Shown here piece after piece: positions 9,266 through 17,659 of a DNA stretch of 64,000 nt. The DNA comes from JABSSA01 sp039984715 (GTDB lineage: Bacteria; Pseudomonadota; Alphaproteobacteria; Rhodobacterales; Rhodobacteraceae). Position numbers and translations under genes: made by a program. Every line of letters starts with the position of its first letter. The stretch's first letter is position 1. The stretch is from NCBI GenBank assembly GCA_039984715.1, contig JBDWUA010000009.1:1-64000 (forward strand). The letters run 5' to 3'. The notes under the pieces are model-generated. The model was not told the DNA's origin. It did not search any database and saw only the letters and a list, made by a program, of their open reading frames with translations.

Positions 9266-10375
9266 GCTTTGTAGCACAAATCGGTTGATGGGATTCACTT
9301 TATGAATCCAGTATGGTAGCTGGCGAACATGAGCAGCTGGATACCGAAGACTTATAAGACCAAGAACTGGTCAGACTATAACCGAGCCCTAAAACAGCGT
9401 GGTTCACTGTCGATCTGGTTTGACGCTAAGATGGTGTGGGATGCGACGGCATCTGGCAAGAGGGGGCGTCAACAGGCTTATACCGATGCGGCTGATCCAA
9501 GCTTGTCTGACCATGAAAGTGCTGTTCGGTTTGCCGCGAAGTCTAATTCAGGTTTTGGGGCAGACGACCGGGTTCATGGAAAGCCTGCTGAAGTTCGCGT
9601 GGCTGAATTGGACGGTGCCAGACTTCAGCACCTTGTGTCGGCGGTAGAAGACCTTGTCGGTCGTGATCCCATTCCGGGGCTCATTGGGGCCCTTGCAGCT
9701 TCTGATAGACAGTACAGGCATCAAGGCGGAGGGCGAAGGTGAATGGAATGCCCGCAAGCATGGCGGCCCCAAACGCCGCCTATGGCGCAAGATCCACATC
9801 GGGATTGATGAAGAAACACTGGAAACACGTGATGTCCATTGCCCGGCAGGCGATTTGCATGGCAAATCTGCCGAGAGGGGAGATCACCAGTGGCAGCATC
9901 GGTGACTCACCCATGCTACCTGACCTGCTCGATCAGATCCCACCGGACGAGGCGATTGGGAGTGTCACTGGAGATGGGGCTTACGATACCCGCAAATGCC
10001 ACGATGCAATTGCAGCTCGTAATGCCCATGCGGTCATTCCACCGCGTAAGAATGCGAAGTTGTGGAGGTCTAACACGCCCGGAGCTAGGGCGCGAAACGA
10101 AGCTGTTCGAGCATCAAAGTATCTGGGCCGCGCATTATGGCGGCAGGTGACGGATACCACCGCCGAAGCCGCGTCGAAACAAAATGCATTGTGTGAAATT
10201 GCTCGGTCAATCTCTCATGGCCCGCGACTTCGATCGCCAGGTCGCAGAAATCCAAATCCGTGCCGCGATCCCAAATGGCTTCACAGCGCTTGGCATCCCA
10301 AAGACAGTGGCCGTAGCCTAAATCCGTCCAGCGTAAGGGGAGATCCGACTTCAAACCGATTTGTGCAACAAAGCC
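9265..10375 (+). mobile_element. Decayed IS5-family insertion sequence
   Basis: The element is bounded by imperfect terminal inverted repeats of about 20 bases: TGCTTTGTAGCACAAATCGG at 9265-9284 and CCGATTTGTGCAACAAAGCC at 10356-10375. The reverse complement of the right end differs from the left at only two positions. Inside is one transposase gene broken by several frameshifts and one nonsense codon, so the copy cannot encode its own transposase. No clear target duplication flanks it (CGT on the left, ACT on the right), which fits either decay or later rearrangement. Confidence 0.85.
9329..10321 (+). pseudogene. IS5-family transposase, multiply frameshifted
   Basis: Translated pieces in order match an IS5-family DDE transposase. 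The start, MSSWIPKTYKTKNWSDYN, is in one frame. IQACLTMKVLFG and VPDFSTLCRR are in a second, where an expected Gln codon is now TAG at about 9645. LLIDSTGIKAEGEGEWNARK (with the first catalytic Asp) follows in that same frame. VTGDGAYDTRKCHDAI (second Asp) is in a third frame. GYHRRSRVETK (catalytic Glu region) is back in the second frame, and KLLGQSLMARDFDRQ to the TAA at 10319-10321 is in the first. There are thus at least four frame changes and one nonsense mutation, all from loss of function. The ribosome site is not distinctive. Confidence 0.85.
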
Positions 10376-10378
10376 ACT

Positions 10379-10719
10379 GAATGGTGTGCATTCTTTCTCA
10401 GGGCGATTGATGCCCAAGCTACCGCGAATATTGAAGTAGTAACTCAAATTCAAAATCTGCACGAAGAGATGAAACTTAGCTTTAGGGATGTTCTTCGCTC
10501 GCAACATTTTTCAGCAGCCGTTGATTACATTTTCTCAAATCCAATTTTTTGAATAACGGCTTCATAGAAAGTGCTAAAGCACCTGATTCAATCCTCAGAA
10601 GTTTCACACCCAGACTAGTTGACGAAGGCTTGTTAAGAAGCATCGTCGCTCCATCAGGGCGCGCACCTGGTCTCTATGCATTTTCTCCGTTGCTGGAAAT
10701 TATATCGGTGGCCATCTAA
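10379..10719 (+). pseudogene. Fic-family protein, C-terminal remnant
   Basis: Directly after the IS right end, one frame reads WCAFFLRAIDAQATANIE, then MKLSFRDVLRSQ, then VDYIFSNPIF and a TGA. Shifting one base at the run of six T at about 10545 continues into NNGFIESAK, RLVDEGLLRSIVAPSGRAP and LYAFSPLLEI, ending at TAA 10717-10719. This pattern matches the C-terminal helices and winged-helix end of Fic/DOC-type proteins, to my recognition. The Fic core motif HxFx(D/E)GNGR is absent, because the 5' part is missing where the IS begins. A seventh T would restore the frame. The remnant is presumably non-functional. Confidence 0.6.
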
Positions 10720-11006
10720 ATTTCTGAAAGTCAATAAAGTAGCTTAGGTTGAATAGACCGCAGAACTCAACTCGTTCGTATAAACGCTCGTATAAGTGAT
10801 GGTCACTGAACTATTTTCCGTGAGCTTTCCGCTTTGTCTAGATTACGGCCCTACTCACAATTCTTGCTAATAGGTAGTGCAAATTGGTCGCGACATCCGA
10901 TTGAATCGCACTTGATAACCATTGACGGTGGGTGGGGCTGATGATGGGGCTCAGCAAAATGCTCTGCTTCTAACACACTGTTTTTAGGTATATTCTAGGG
11001 TATTGT

Positions 11007-11093
<87 letters not shown>

Positions 11094-11254
11094 ACAGATG
11101 CGTGAGAAGCGCATGTAAGGCTGTGATTGAAGGCTGTCAAACGGATTCTGGGTTTTGTATTCAAGTTGAACGATCAGCGGCGAATTGGTGTCTTGTTCAC
11201 ATGCGCAGACAACTGTATCTCGAAGTACCATCGCACTATTCGGGAGCCGAAAGC

Positions 11255-12235
11255 ATGTCCAAGCTGGTAACGATCTATGGAGGGTCCGGGTTTGCCGGGC
11301 GTTACATTGCACGTCGTATGGCCAAGGCCGGTTGGCGGGTGCGGGTTGCTGTACGGCGCCCGAACGAAGCTATTTTCGTCAAACCATACGGTGTTGTTGG
11401 TCAAGTAGAGCCTGTTTTGTGCAATATTCGCGATGATCAATCCGTGGCTTCGGTCATGAACGGTGCGGATGCGGTTGTTAACTGTGTGGGTGTTCTGGCC
11501 TCGAACGGCAAAAACACGTTCGAAGCCGTTCAGGCGGAAGGCGCGGCGCGAATCGCGCGGATCGCGGCAGAGCAGGGCATTGAAACAATGGTGCACCTGT
11601 CTTCGATTGGCGCTGATGCAACGGCAGAAAGCGAATACCAGCAGACAAAAGCGGAAGGTGAAGCAGGCGTGCTGAAGCACATGCCAAATGCAACTATTCT
11701 GCGCCCATCCATTATTTTTGGATCTGACGATTCGTTTTTCAACCGCTTTGCTGGAATGACGCGGTTTGGGCCCATCTTGCCGGTGATCGGGGCCAATACG
11801 AAATTCCAACCCGTTCATGTTGACGATGTTGCGCACGCTGCTGAACTGGCGTTGTCGGGTCAGGCTACTGCGGGTGTTTATGAATTGGGCGGTCCTGACG
11901 TGCACACGTTCCGCGATCTCATGTCAAAAATGTTGGGTGTTATTCATCGCCAACGTCTGGTTTTGAACATACCGTTTTGGGCTGCCCGTATCATGGGATT
12001 TGGCTTTGACATGGCAAACGCGATATCCTTGGGGCTTGTTCCTGCGATGGTGACGCGCGATCAGGTCAAGAACCTGAAGAACGACAATGTGGTGTCCGAT
12101 GGCGTGCTTGGGTTTGATGATCTAGGGATCGAACCCGTCGCATTGGACGCTGTTCTACCAGAATATCTTTGGCCCTATCGCCCATCCGGGCAATATGACG
12201 ATATCAAGAACAGCGCGCGTAATCTTCAGGCGTAA
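11255..12235 (+). CDS. Complex I NDUFA9-like NAD(P)-binding protein
   Basis: 326 residues from ATG at 11255, preceded by GGGAG; longer starts would run into the tRNA gene. The N-terminus has the dinucleotide-binding loop TIYGGSGFAGRYIARR (residues 5-20) of an atypical short-chain dehydrogenase. ADAVVNCVGVLA and HLSSIGAD follow, but the catalytic YxxxK is only loosely kept (YQQTKAE). The family, NDUFA9-like, supports assembly or stability of respiratory complex I; the bacterial proteins may have other roles. It converges with uppP and the two stops overlap by 10 bases. Family assignment is good; the exact function is inferred. Confidence 0.85.
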   Translation: MSKLVTIYGGSGFAGRYIARRMAKAGWRVRVAVRRPNEAIFVKPYGVVGQVEPVLCNIRDDQSVASVMNGADAVVNCVGVLASNGKNTFEAVQAEGAARIARIAAEQGIETMVHLSSIGADATAESEYQQTKAEGEAGVLKHMPNATILRPSIIFGSDDSFFNRFAGMTRFGPILPVIGANTKFQPVHVDDVAHAAELALSGQATAGVYELGGPDVHTFRDLMSKMLGVIHRQRLVLNIPFWAARIMGFGFDMANAISLGLVPAMVTRDQVKNLKNDNVVSDGVLGFDDLGIEPVALDAVLPEYLWPYRPSGQYDDIKNSARNLQA

Positions 12236-13029
12236 GCCCACGTGAGCAACGCCAGACCCAAAAAGACGCGGTAAATCACATACGGTGTGAAGCTGACCGA
12301 CTTGAGCAATTGAAACATCAGTTTCAGAGCCAGCAGAGCTGCGACAAAAGCAAAGCCTGCAGCGATCGACGCGTCCTTGGCCAAATCCCAATTGGCTTGT
12401 CCAACAACATCCAAGCTTAGCACCGCGCCAGATGCTATGATGATAGGAATGGACATCAACATCGCCAATCGGGCTGATCCTTGTCGGTCATACCCAAGAT
12501 GACGTGCTGCGGTGATCGTGATGCCCGAACGCGATGTGCCAGGAACAAGCGCCAAACATTGCGCGAGCCCCATGAACACAGCATGTTTCACTGTCCATTC
12601 CTCGGAAGAACGATCAACTGCGCCTTTTCGATCCGCCCAGAATAGAAGAAGTCCGAATAAAAGGGTCGTCCAACCGATGACGGCGACAGAACGAAAGGCT
12701 TCGTCCAGTCCTGTGACTTTAATGATAAGGCCAACAATCACCGCTGGGATGGTTGCAATAATCAGGCACAGGGCAAGAAACGCGCCTTTTGTGTCCACCT
12801 TGCCACGGATCAGGCGAGGAACACCAAATAGCGCTTCTTTGACGTCGCCCCAAAAATACAGAACCACGGCAAAAAGCGTCCCAACATGGACGGCGATGTC
12901 TATGGCCAATCCCTGATCTTGCGCACCCGTCAATTTCGGCAACAATATCAAGTGGCCCGAGCTGGATACCGGCAAGAATTCCGTAATGCCTTGAATCACT
13001 GCCACTACTAATAGTTGAAAAAGAGTCAT
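12226..13029 (-). CDS. uppP: Undecaprenyl-diphosphate phosphatase
   Basis: 267 residues, mostly hydrophobic with about eight membrane segments. It dephosphorylates undecaprenyl diphosphate to regenerate the lipid carrier for peptidoglycan and surface polysaccharides. Two signature motifs are seen: ITEFLPVSSSGHLIL at residues 15-29 (catalytic Glu and Ser/His) and LVPGTSRSGITI at about 170-180. Length matches the BacA/UppP family. The gene is divergent from gltD across about 215 bases and its 3' end overlaps the NDUFA9-like gene tail-to-tail. Supplying carrier lipid would also serve the polysaccharide locus farther along the window. Confidence 0.96.
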   Translation of the reverse strand: MTLFQLLVVAVIQGITEFLPVSSSGHLILLPKLTGAQDQGLAIDIAVHVGTLFAVVLYFWGDVKEALFGVPRLIRGKVDTKGAFLALCLIIATIPAVIVGLIIKVTGLDEAFRSVAVIGWTTLLFGLLLFWADRKGAVDRSSEEWTVKHAVFMGLAQCLALVPGTSRSGITITAARHLGYDRQGSARLAMLMSIPIIIASGAVLSLDVVGQANWDLAKDASIAAGFAFVAALLALKLMFQLLKSVSFTPYVIYRVFLGLALLTWAYA

Positions 13030-13244
13030 TGAGCTGCCAATCTTCTGTTAGCATCACCTTTACAAGGGGTTGATTCCAAAGGCAAAGCGTGAATTAAGGT
13101 CCGTATCGGACATTAATTTTTACAAATTTTGCCGATCTGATCAGAAAAATGTTTGAGAAACTCCTTAATAGGTCAGTAGTTTTGACTTTTATCTGATCCC
13201 ATGATCCCTTAAAGAACCGCAGACATGACGTTGGGAGAATGGGT

Positions 13245-14684
13245 ATGGCGAAGCAGCCGATGCTGAAATTTGTGAAGATCGACCGGGACATGCCGGAAAA
13301 GCGGGTTGCTGAGACTCGCCGTGAGGATTTTCACGAGATCTATGCCGAGTATGCAGACGCCAAGGCCAAGGAACAGGCCAGCCGGTGCAGCCAGTGTGGC
13401 GTTCCGTATTGCCAATCCCATTGCCCACTGCACAACAACATCCCCGACTGGCTTCGCCTAACCGCCGAAGGGCGTCTGCGCGAAGCGTATGAGATCAGCC
13501 AAGCCACAAACACCTTCCCGGAAATCTGCGGACGCATTTGCCCGCAGGACCGCCTGTGCGAAGGCAATTGCGTCATTGAACAATCCGGCCATGGCACCGT
13601 GACCATCGGATCGGTCGAAAAATACATCACCGACACTGCGTGGGAAAACGGTTGGGTCCAACCCGGCACCCCGACATCCGAACGCACAGAAAGCGTTGGC
13701 ATCATTGGCGCTGGCCCCGGTGGCCTTGCTGCGGCTGATGTGCTGCGCCGTGCGGGATTACAGGTTACTGTTTACGACCGTTACGACCGCGCCGGTGGAT
13801 TGCTGACCTATGGCATTCCCGGCTTCAAACTGGAAAAAGACGTGGTCATGCGCCGCAATGAACAGTTGGAACAAGCTGGCGTAAAATTCGTTCAAAACTG
13901 CGATGTAGACGCCGATAAATTCGCCTCGATCCGTGCAGAGCATGATGCCATCATTGTGGCCACAGGTGTCTATAAAAGCAGGGAATTGGGCGGGCCGCAG
14001 GTGATTGCAGACGGGATCGAAAAAGCAATCGATTACCTGACAGCGTCAAACCGCAAATCCTTTGGTGATGATGTGCCAGAATTCGACAGCGGACGCTTGG
14101 ACGCCAAGGGCAAACGCGTCGTTGTGATTGGCGGCGGTGATACCGCAATGGATTGCGTTCGTACAGCCATCCGCCAAGGCGCTGAATCAGTCAAATGTCT
14201 GTACCGTCGTGACCGCGCAAACATGCCCGGTTCACAACGCGAAGTCACAAACGCCGAAGAAGAAGGCGTTGTCTTTGAATGGCTGACTGCCCCAAAAGGC
14301 TTTGTCGAATCCGATGGCCGCGTCACTGGTGTGAACGTACAGCGCATGCGCCTCGGCGCGCCGGATGTCACAGGTCGCCAAGCACCTGAACTGATCGAAG
14401 GTTCAGACTATGTCGAAGACGCAGATATCGCCATCAAGGCGCTGGGGTTCGAACCCGAAGATTTGCCAACCTTGTGGGGCGAACCCGCATTGCAAGTGAC
14501 GCGTTGGGGCACGATCAAAGCCGAATTCACGACCGGTAAAACCGAACTTGATGGGGTTTATGCCGTGGGTGATATCGTGCGAGGCGCGTCTCTTGTGGTT
14601 TGGGCCATTCGGGATGGGCGCGACTGTGCAGAAGCGATTCTTGAACAGCTTGGCAAAGGCGCGACGGCCATCGCAGCCGAGTGA
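13245..14684 (+). CDS. gltD: Glutamate synthase small (beta) subunit
   Basis: 479 residues from ATG at 13245, which has GGGAG 7 bases upstream; an ATG at 13239 would lie directly against that site. The protein passes NADPH electrons to the large subunit, which makes two glutamates from glutamine and 2-oxoglutarate. The N-terminal Fe-S domain shows CSQCGVPYCQSHCP and CGRICPQDRLCEGNC. An FAD site (IIGAGPGGLAAADVLRRAG) lies at about 149-167 and an NADPH site (VVVIGGGDTAMDCVRTA) near 290. A GD near the C-terminus (VYAVGDIVRGA) completes the FAD fold. The partner gltB lies downstream but is separated by five small genes. Confidence 0.96.
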   Translation: MAKQPMLKFVKIDRDMPEKRVAETRREDFHEIYAEYADAKAKEQASRCSQCGVPYCQSHCPLHNNIPDWLRLTAEGRLREAYEISQATNTFPEICGRICPQDRLCEGNCVIEQSGHGTVTIGSVEKYITDTAWENGWVQPGTPTSERTESVGIIGAGPGGLAAADVLRRAGLQVTVYDRYDRAGGLLTYGIPGFKLEKDVVMRRNEQLEQAGVKFVQNCDVDADKFASIRAEHDAIIVATGVYKSRELGGPQVIADGIEKAIDYLTASNRKSFGDDVPEFDSGRLDAKGKRVVVIGGGDTAMDCVRTAIRQGAESVKCLYRRDRANMPGSQREVTNAEEEGVVFEWLTAPKGFVESDGRVTGVNVQRMRLGAPDVTGRQAPELIEGSDYVEDADIAIKALGFEPEDLPTLWGEPALQVTRWGTIKAEFTTGKTELDGVYAVGDIVRGASLVVWAIRDGRDCAEAILEQLGKGATAIAAE

Positions 14685-14780
14685 AAGACAGCTTTCGCGC
14701 CCGAAAGCCAGCCATCAAAAACCGGGCCTGACCAGCCCAAAACCACGAAAGACAGCTTTGAGACCTGAAAGCCAGCTTTC
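14683..14780 (+). repeat. Four copies of a GAAAG-NCAG-CTTTC palindromic unit
   Basis: Starting at the gltD stop codon, a 30-base unit occurs twice, 64 bases apart (14683-14712 and 14747-14776). Each unit has GAAAGACAGCTTT, then seven variable bases, then GAAAGCCAGC. Each half-unit is a small palindrome (GAAAG, four bases, CTTTC), so four related palindromes lie in about 100 bases, some imperfect. The function is unknown. Possible roles are an mRNA-stabilising 3' structure for gltD or a degenerate protein-binding array. Confidence 0.6.
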
Positions 14781-14868
14781 AAGACCAACCAGCGAAACCG
14801 TCCAATTAGGACAACAGTTTTGACATAAACCGTGTCAATCGAAACTGAGTAGCGAGCGGAGACAAAAA

Positions 14869-15312
14869 ATGTCGGCAACGGCAAATCGCAAAAAATCAGG
14901 AATGTGCCTGTGCGGCGCGGTGAAATTCCGTGCCCACGTGCCTGATTCTGCGATTCAGTTGTGCCATTGCCAACAATGCCAACGTTGGACAGGGGGCGGA
15001 CCCCTGTCTGTTGTGCGGGTCAAAGACGTCGAAATCTCTGGTCAGGACATGATCCAATCTTATCACGCCAGCGCCCACGGCGAACGTGCCTTTTGCAAGG
15101 TCTGCGGAACAAACCTGTATTGGAAGATGCAGGATCATTCGATCACATTTTTGCCCGTGGGTTTGTTTGATGATCAAAACGGCATGGACGTGCGCGAAGA
15201 AATCTTTGTGGACCGCCGACCAAATTGGTTGCCCGCGCATCAAGATGCCAACCAACAAGACGAAGCCGCGATGCAAGCGCAGCTTCGGGACTTTTTGGAA
15301 GGGCAATCATGA
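14869..15312 (+). CDS. GFA-family (glutathione-dependent formaldehyde-activating-like) protein 1
   Basis: 147 residues from ATG at 14869. The zinc-binding pattern of the GFA/CENP-V fold is present: CLCGAVKF near the N-terminus, LCHCQQCQRWTG at about 34-45, and FCKVCGTNLYW near residue 79. Most members have no proven substrate despite the family name, so only a small zinc enzyme or binding protein can be claimed. The next gene is a second GFA member and the ATG of that gene overlaps this stop as ATGA, which implies translational coupling. It is the first gene of the five-gene insert between gltD and gltB. Confidence 0.88.
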   Translation: MSATANRKKSGMCLCGAVKFRAHVPDSAIQLCHCQQCQRWTGGGPLSVVRVKDVEISGQDMIQSYHASAHGERAFCKVCGTNLYWKMQDHSITFLPVGLFDDQNGMDVREEIFVDRRPNWLPAHQDANQQDEAAMQAQLRDFLEGQS

Positions 15313-15740
15313 TGGCGTCCAAGCAAATCTCTGGGTCGTGCCTCTGTGGTGCGATCAAGGTTCAGGCCAAGGTCAGCAAGCCCGCCTTGCGCGCCTGCCA
15401 TTGTGAGATGTGCCGCAAATTGACGTCGTCGATGTTCATGTCCATCAACACAGATCAGGACAGCATACAAATTACAGGCAATGTCGCCGTTTATTCGTCG
15501 TCCGAATGGGCAGAACGCGGATTTTGCCGCACCTGCGGGTCTGTCATCTTTTACAGCACCAAGGAAGACGGCGCGCGAAACCTATCTGCAGGTCTGTTCG
15601 AAAACGCCGCCCACGCGCCTATGAAAATGGAGTTTTTCTCAGACAACTGCCCCAGCGCCTATGCGCTGGCGGGGGACCAAGAGAAACTGACAGCAGAACA
15701 GACAATCGCGTTGTTTACCGGTGAAGGAGACAACGGATGA
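15309..15740 (+). CDS. GFA-family protein 2
   Basis: 143 residues from ATG at 15309 (ATG at 15312 is equally possible), with GGAAGGG just upstream. Zinc motifs match the family: SCLCGAIKV, ACHCEMCRKLTS and GFCRTCGSVIFY. It is a diverged paralogue of the preceding gene, so the pair probably arose by duplication. The 3' end GAAGGAGACAACGGATGA both encodes its last residues and supplies the ribosome site for the next gene. Substrate unknown. Confidence 0.88.
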   Translation: MMASKQISGSCLCGAIKVQAKVSKPALRACHCEMCRKLTSSMFMSINTDQDSIQITGNVAVYSSSEWAERGFCRTCGSVIFYSTKEDGARNLSAGLFENAAHAPMKMEFFSDNCPSAYALAGDQEKLTAEQTIALFTGEGDNG

Positions 15741-16447
15741 GCGACGCCGCAAAGAATAAAGTTATTCAATTGAAACCGATTGCAACACTGGGAAACTGGT
15801 GTGTTCGTCTGTTGTATACATTGATTTTTCTTAAGTTAGTGTATTTTGTAACGACGCTCAATGCATACAGGCAGGGAGTCATGAACGCACCAGCCCCAGG
15901 GTTTGACCCTGTAGACGCGTATATTCAGGCATATGATCAGGCATATGATTTCGCTGCGGATTTAGCTTTGCTGCCGGGACTGGCGTACGTTGTCGTTTTT
16001 ATCGTCGGAATCACCTTGAATTTGTTTTGGATTGTTCGATCAACCCACAACGCAGAAGCAATTGATCCAAAACCAGGACGCATCAAGAAATGGATGGCTT
16101 TGTTGTACAACTTCATCCCTTTCGTAAATTGGTGGATGCCGTTCAAATCTGTAACACAGGTCTGGCACAGCTCGCTTGGCAATAACGACCCGCTTAATGC
16201 GCGAGCGCCTACATTCTTTTGGGTGTGGTGGATCTGTTGGGTCATCAAAAGTGTGTTGAGCATCCAATCTTTTAGGCTGGCGTTGAGAGATGGCCCACAA
16301 TCCCACTTAGCTGTGCTTCAGATGGATTTATTTTCTGCGCCTTTTGGTGTTGTGTCGGTTTACGTTTTCGCCCGAATAATCCGCCGCATCACAGACGCAC
16401 AAAAAGAAGCTCTGGATTCTAAAGTGCTGCTTGGCGCACTTGCTTGA
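15737..16447 (+). CDS. DUF4328-type membrane protein
   Basis: 236 residues from ATG at 15737, coupled to the upstream stop as ATGA with AAGGAG 8 bases before. Four to five hydrophobic segments are visible, at about 21-42, 78-100, 125-140, 158-178 and 195-215. The segment NFIPFVNWWMPFKSVTQVWHSS matches the signature of DUF4328 integral membrane proteins. The function of the family is unknown. Neighbouring GFA and secreted proteins give no clear clue. Translation is almost certainly tied to GFA protein 2. Confidence 0.8.
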   Translation: MSDAAKNKVIQLKPIATLGNWCVRLLYTLIFLKLVYFVTTLNAYRQGVMNAPAPGFDPVDAYIQAYDQAYDFAADLALLPGLAYVVVFIVGITLNLFWIVRSTHNAEAIDPKPGRIKKWMALLYNFIPFVNWWMPFKSVTQVWHSSLGNNDPLNARAPTFFWVWWICWVIKSVLSIQSFRLALRDGPQSHLAVLQMDLFSAPFGVVSVYVFARIIRRITDAQKEALDSKVLLGALA

Positions 16448-16513
16448 GAGACACGAAAACATGATCCATTTGCATCAAGCCCAAGTGGCCGCCTTTTTGG
16501 AAAGTCACGACTC

Positions 16514-16969
16514 ATGAAGAAGTTGATTAATAGCATACTGAGCGTCTTGGGGTTGGCCGCGGGATCAGCGGCCGGAATAACATATGCAAGTCCAGCGGAA
16601 TTTGCGGCGCAAGCGCGCGAAGGGCAGGTATATTCGTGTCTTTCCGACGAAGGCGACTTTGCCTTGGCGCTCAAGTTATTCCGGATCGAAGAGCAAGACG
16701 CAGTTGGTTTGATTTACCACGTGCAGGTCATTCCAGTGCAACCCGAAGGCCTTCCCATGATTGGCCATGCGCCATTCTCTGGGGGGTCCTTTGAGAACTG
16801 CATGATTGATCCAGAATTGGAAGCACTGCTTTCAGAACCTTTTGATGTAACTGCTCTGGAAAGCGGGTACGCCACTTGGAAGGACGCCAAGGGTGGCGTC
16901 TTTACCATCTCAGTCATCGAAGCCACGAAATCGATCTTTTCGATCGCTCATCAAGGAGACAACGGATGA
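16514..16969 (+). CDS. Small exported protein of unknown function
   Basis: 151 residues. The N-terminus (MKKLINSILSVLGLAAGSA) is a signal peptide with probable cleavage after ITYA-S. The mature part is acidic with two Cys residues (SCLSDEGD near 42 and ENCMIDPE near 94) that could form a disulfide. No family was recognised. Its 3' end carries the same 17-base AAGGAGACAACGGATGA as the GFA2 junction and overlaps the next ATG. This implies co-translation with the following exported protein. Confidence 0.75.
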   Translation: MKKLINSILSVLGLAAGSAAGITYASPAEFAAQAREGQVYSCLSDEGDFALALKLFRIEEQDAVGLIYHVQVIPVQPEGLPMIGHAPFSGGSFENCMIDPELEALLSEPFDVTALESGYATWKDAKGGVFTISVIEATKSIFSIAHQGDNG

Positions 16970-17622
16970 AGTTCTTTGGGACCCTTATTGCGGTACTGTG
17001 CTTGTTTCCGGCCGTTGCATCGGCAGACAGAGCCGATCAGCTGTTGAAAGGGTGCAAACCGATCCTGTCGGCGCATAAGAAATCATGTGAAGTCGAACAT
17101 GTATATGACTGTGGCCAACGCGGGTTTGGGTATTTGACTGCGACCGGCGGCAAACGCAGTAGCGTTGCATTCACTGATCGCGACGGTGACACGGGCGATT
17201 TCCATCGCCTTGATGAGGCGCTCGATATTACCGTCGAAAGTACACAGGCAAAATTTTCAGCTACGCAGTTGCTGCGGACAGGTAAATCAACGTCTGAAAC
17301 CGTCATTCGGATTCAGACCGGCGCTTTGACCGAACGCGTTAATGTTGTCTACAAAGCGCGATTGAAAAAGAAACGCGTGTCGTTTGCGGGATATGAATTC
17401 GTAACCGGCAAAGGCGATATGAAGCTGACCGATTTGGCGACGGGCAAAAAGACGTCGATCACCTATGATCTAATGATTTCGAACCCAGCGGGTATCCATC
17501 TGACGGGGCGGCAAACGATCAAGCGTGCGCGGGGCACGCAGACGTTCAACAAATCGATCCAAAATATTGTTGGTCCGGGTGAAGCCGGATTTCTATCAGA
17601 CAAAGGCCAGTTTGGTTGCTGA
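16966..17622 (+). CDS. Exported protein of unknown function
   Basis: 218 residues from ATG at 16966, coupled to the upstream TGA with AAGGAG 7 bases before. A signal peptide (MKFFGTLIAVLCLFPAVASA) precedes a mature domain rich in beta-strand-like alternation. Cys residues at KGCKPIL, KSCEVEHVYDCG and the extreme C-terminus (FGC) could pair in the periplasm. No family was recognised. It closes the five-gene insert; gltB starts 37 bases later, so one transcript may cover both. Confidence 0.75.
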   Translation: MKFFGTLIAVLCLFPAVASADRADQLLKGCKPILSAHKKSCEVEHVYDCGQRGFGYLTATGGKRSSVAFTDRDGDTGDFHRLDEALDITVESTQAKFSATQLLRTGKSTSETVIRIQTGALTERVNVVYKARLKKKRVSFAGYEFVTGKGDMKLTDLATGKKTSITYDLMISNPAGIHLTGRQTIKRARGTQTFNKSIQNIVGPGEAGFLSDKGQFGC

Positions 17623-17659
17623 TCATAGCACCAACTGATGAGGAGAAGGGATCTCTGAG

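Noticed and set aside
10085..10507. Minus-strand frame of 140 codons across the IS right end
   Set aside because: It spans the transposase remnant and IS border antisense and shows no family features.
13182..13210. TTGACT as a -35 box for gltD
   Set aside because: No convincing -10 box lies at the right distance, so no promoter was called.
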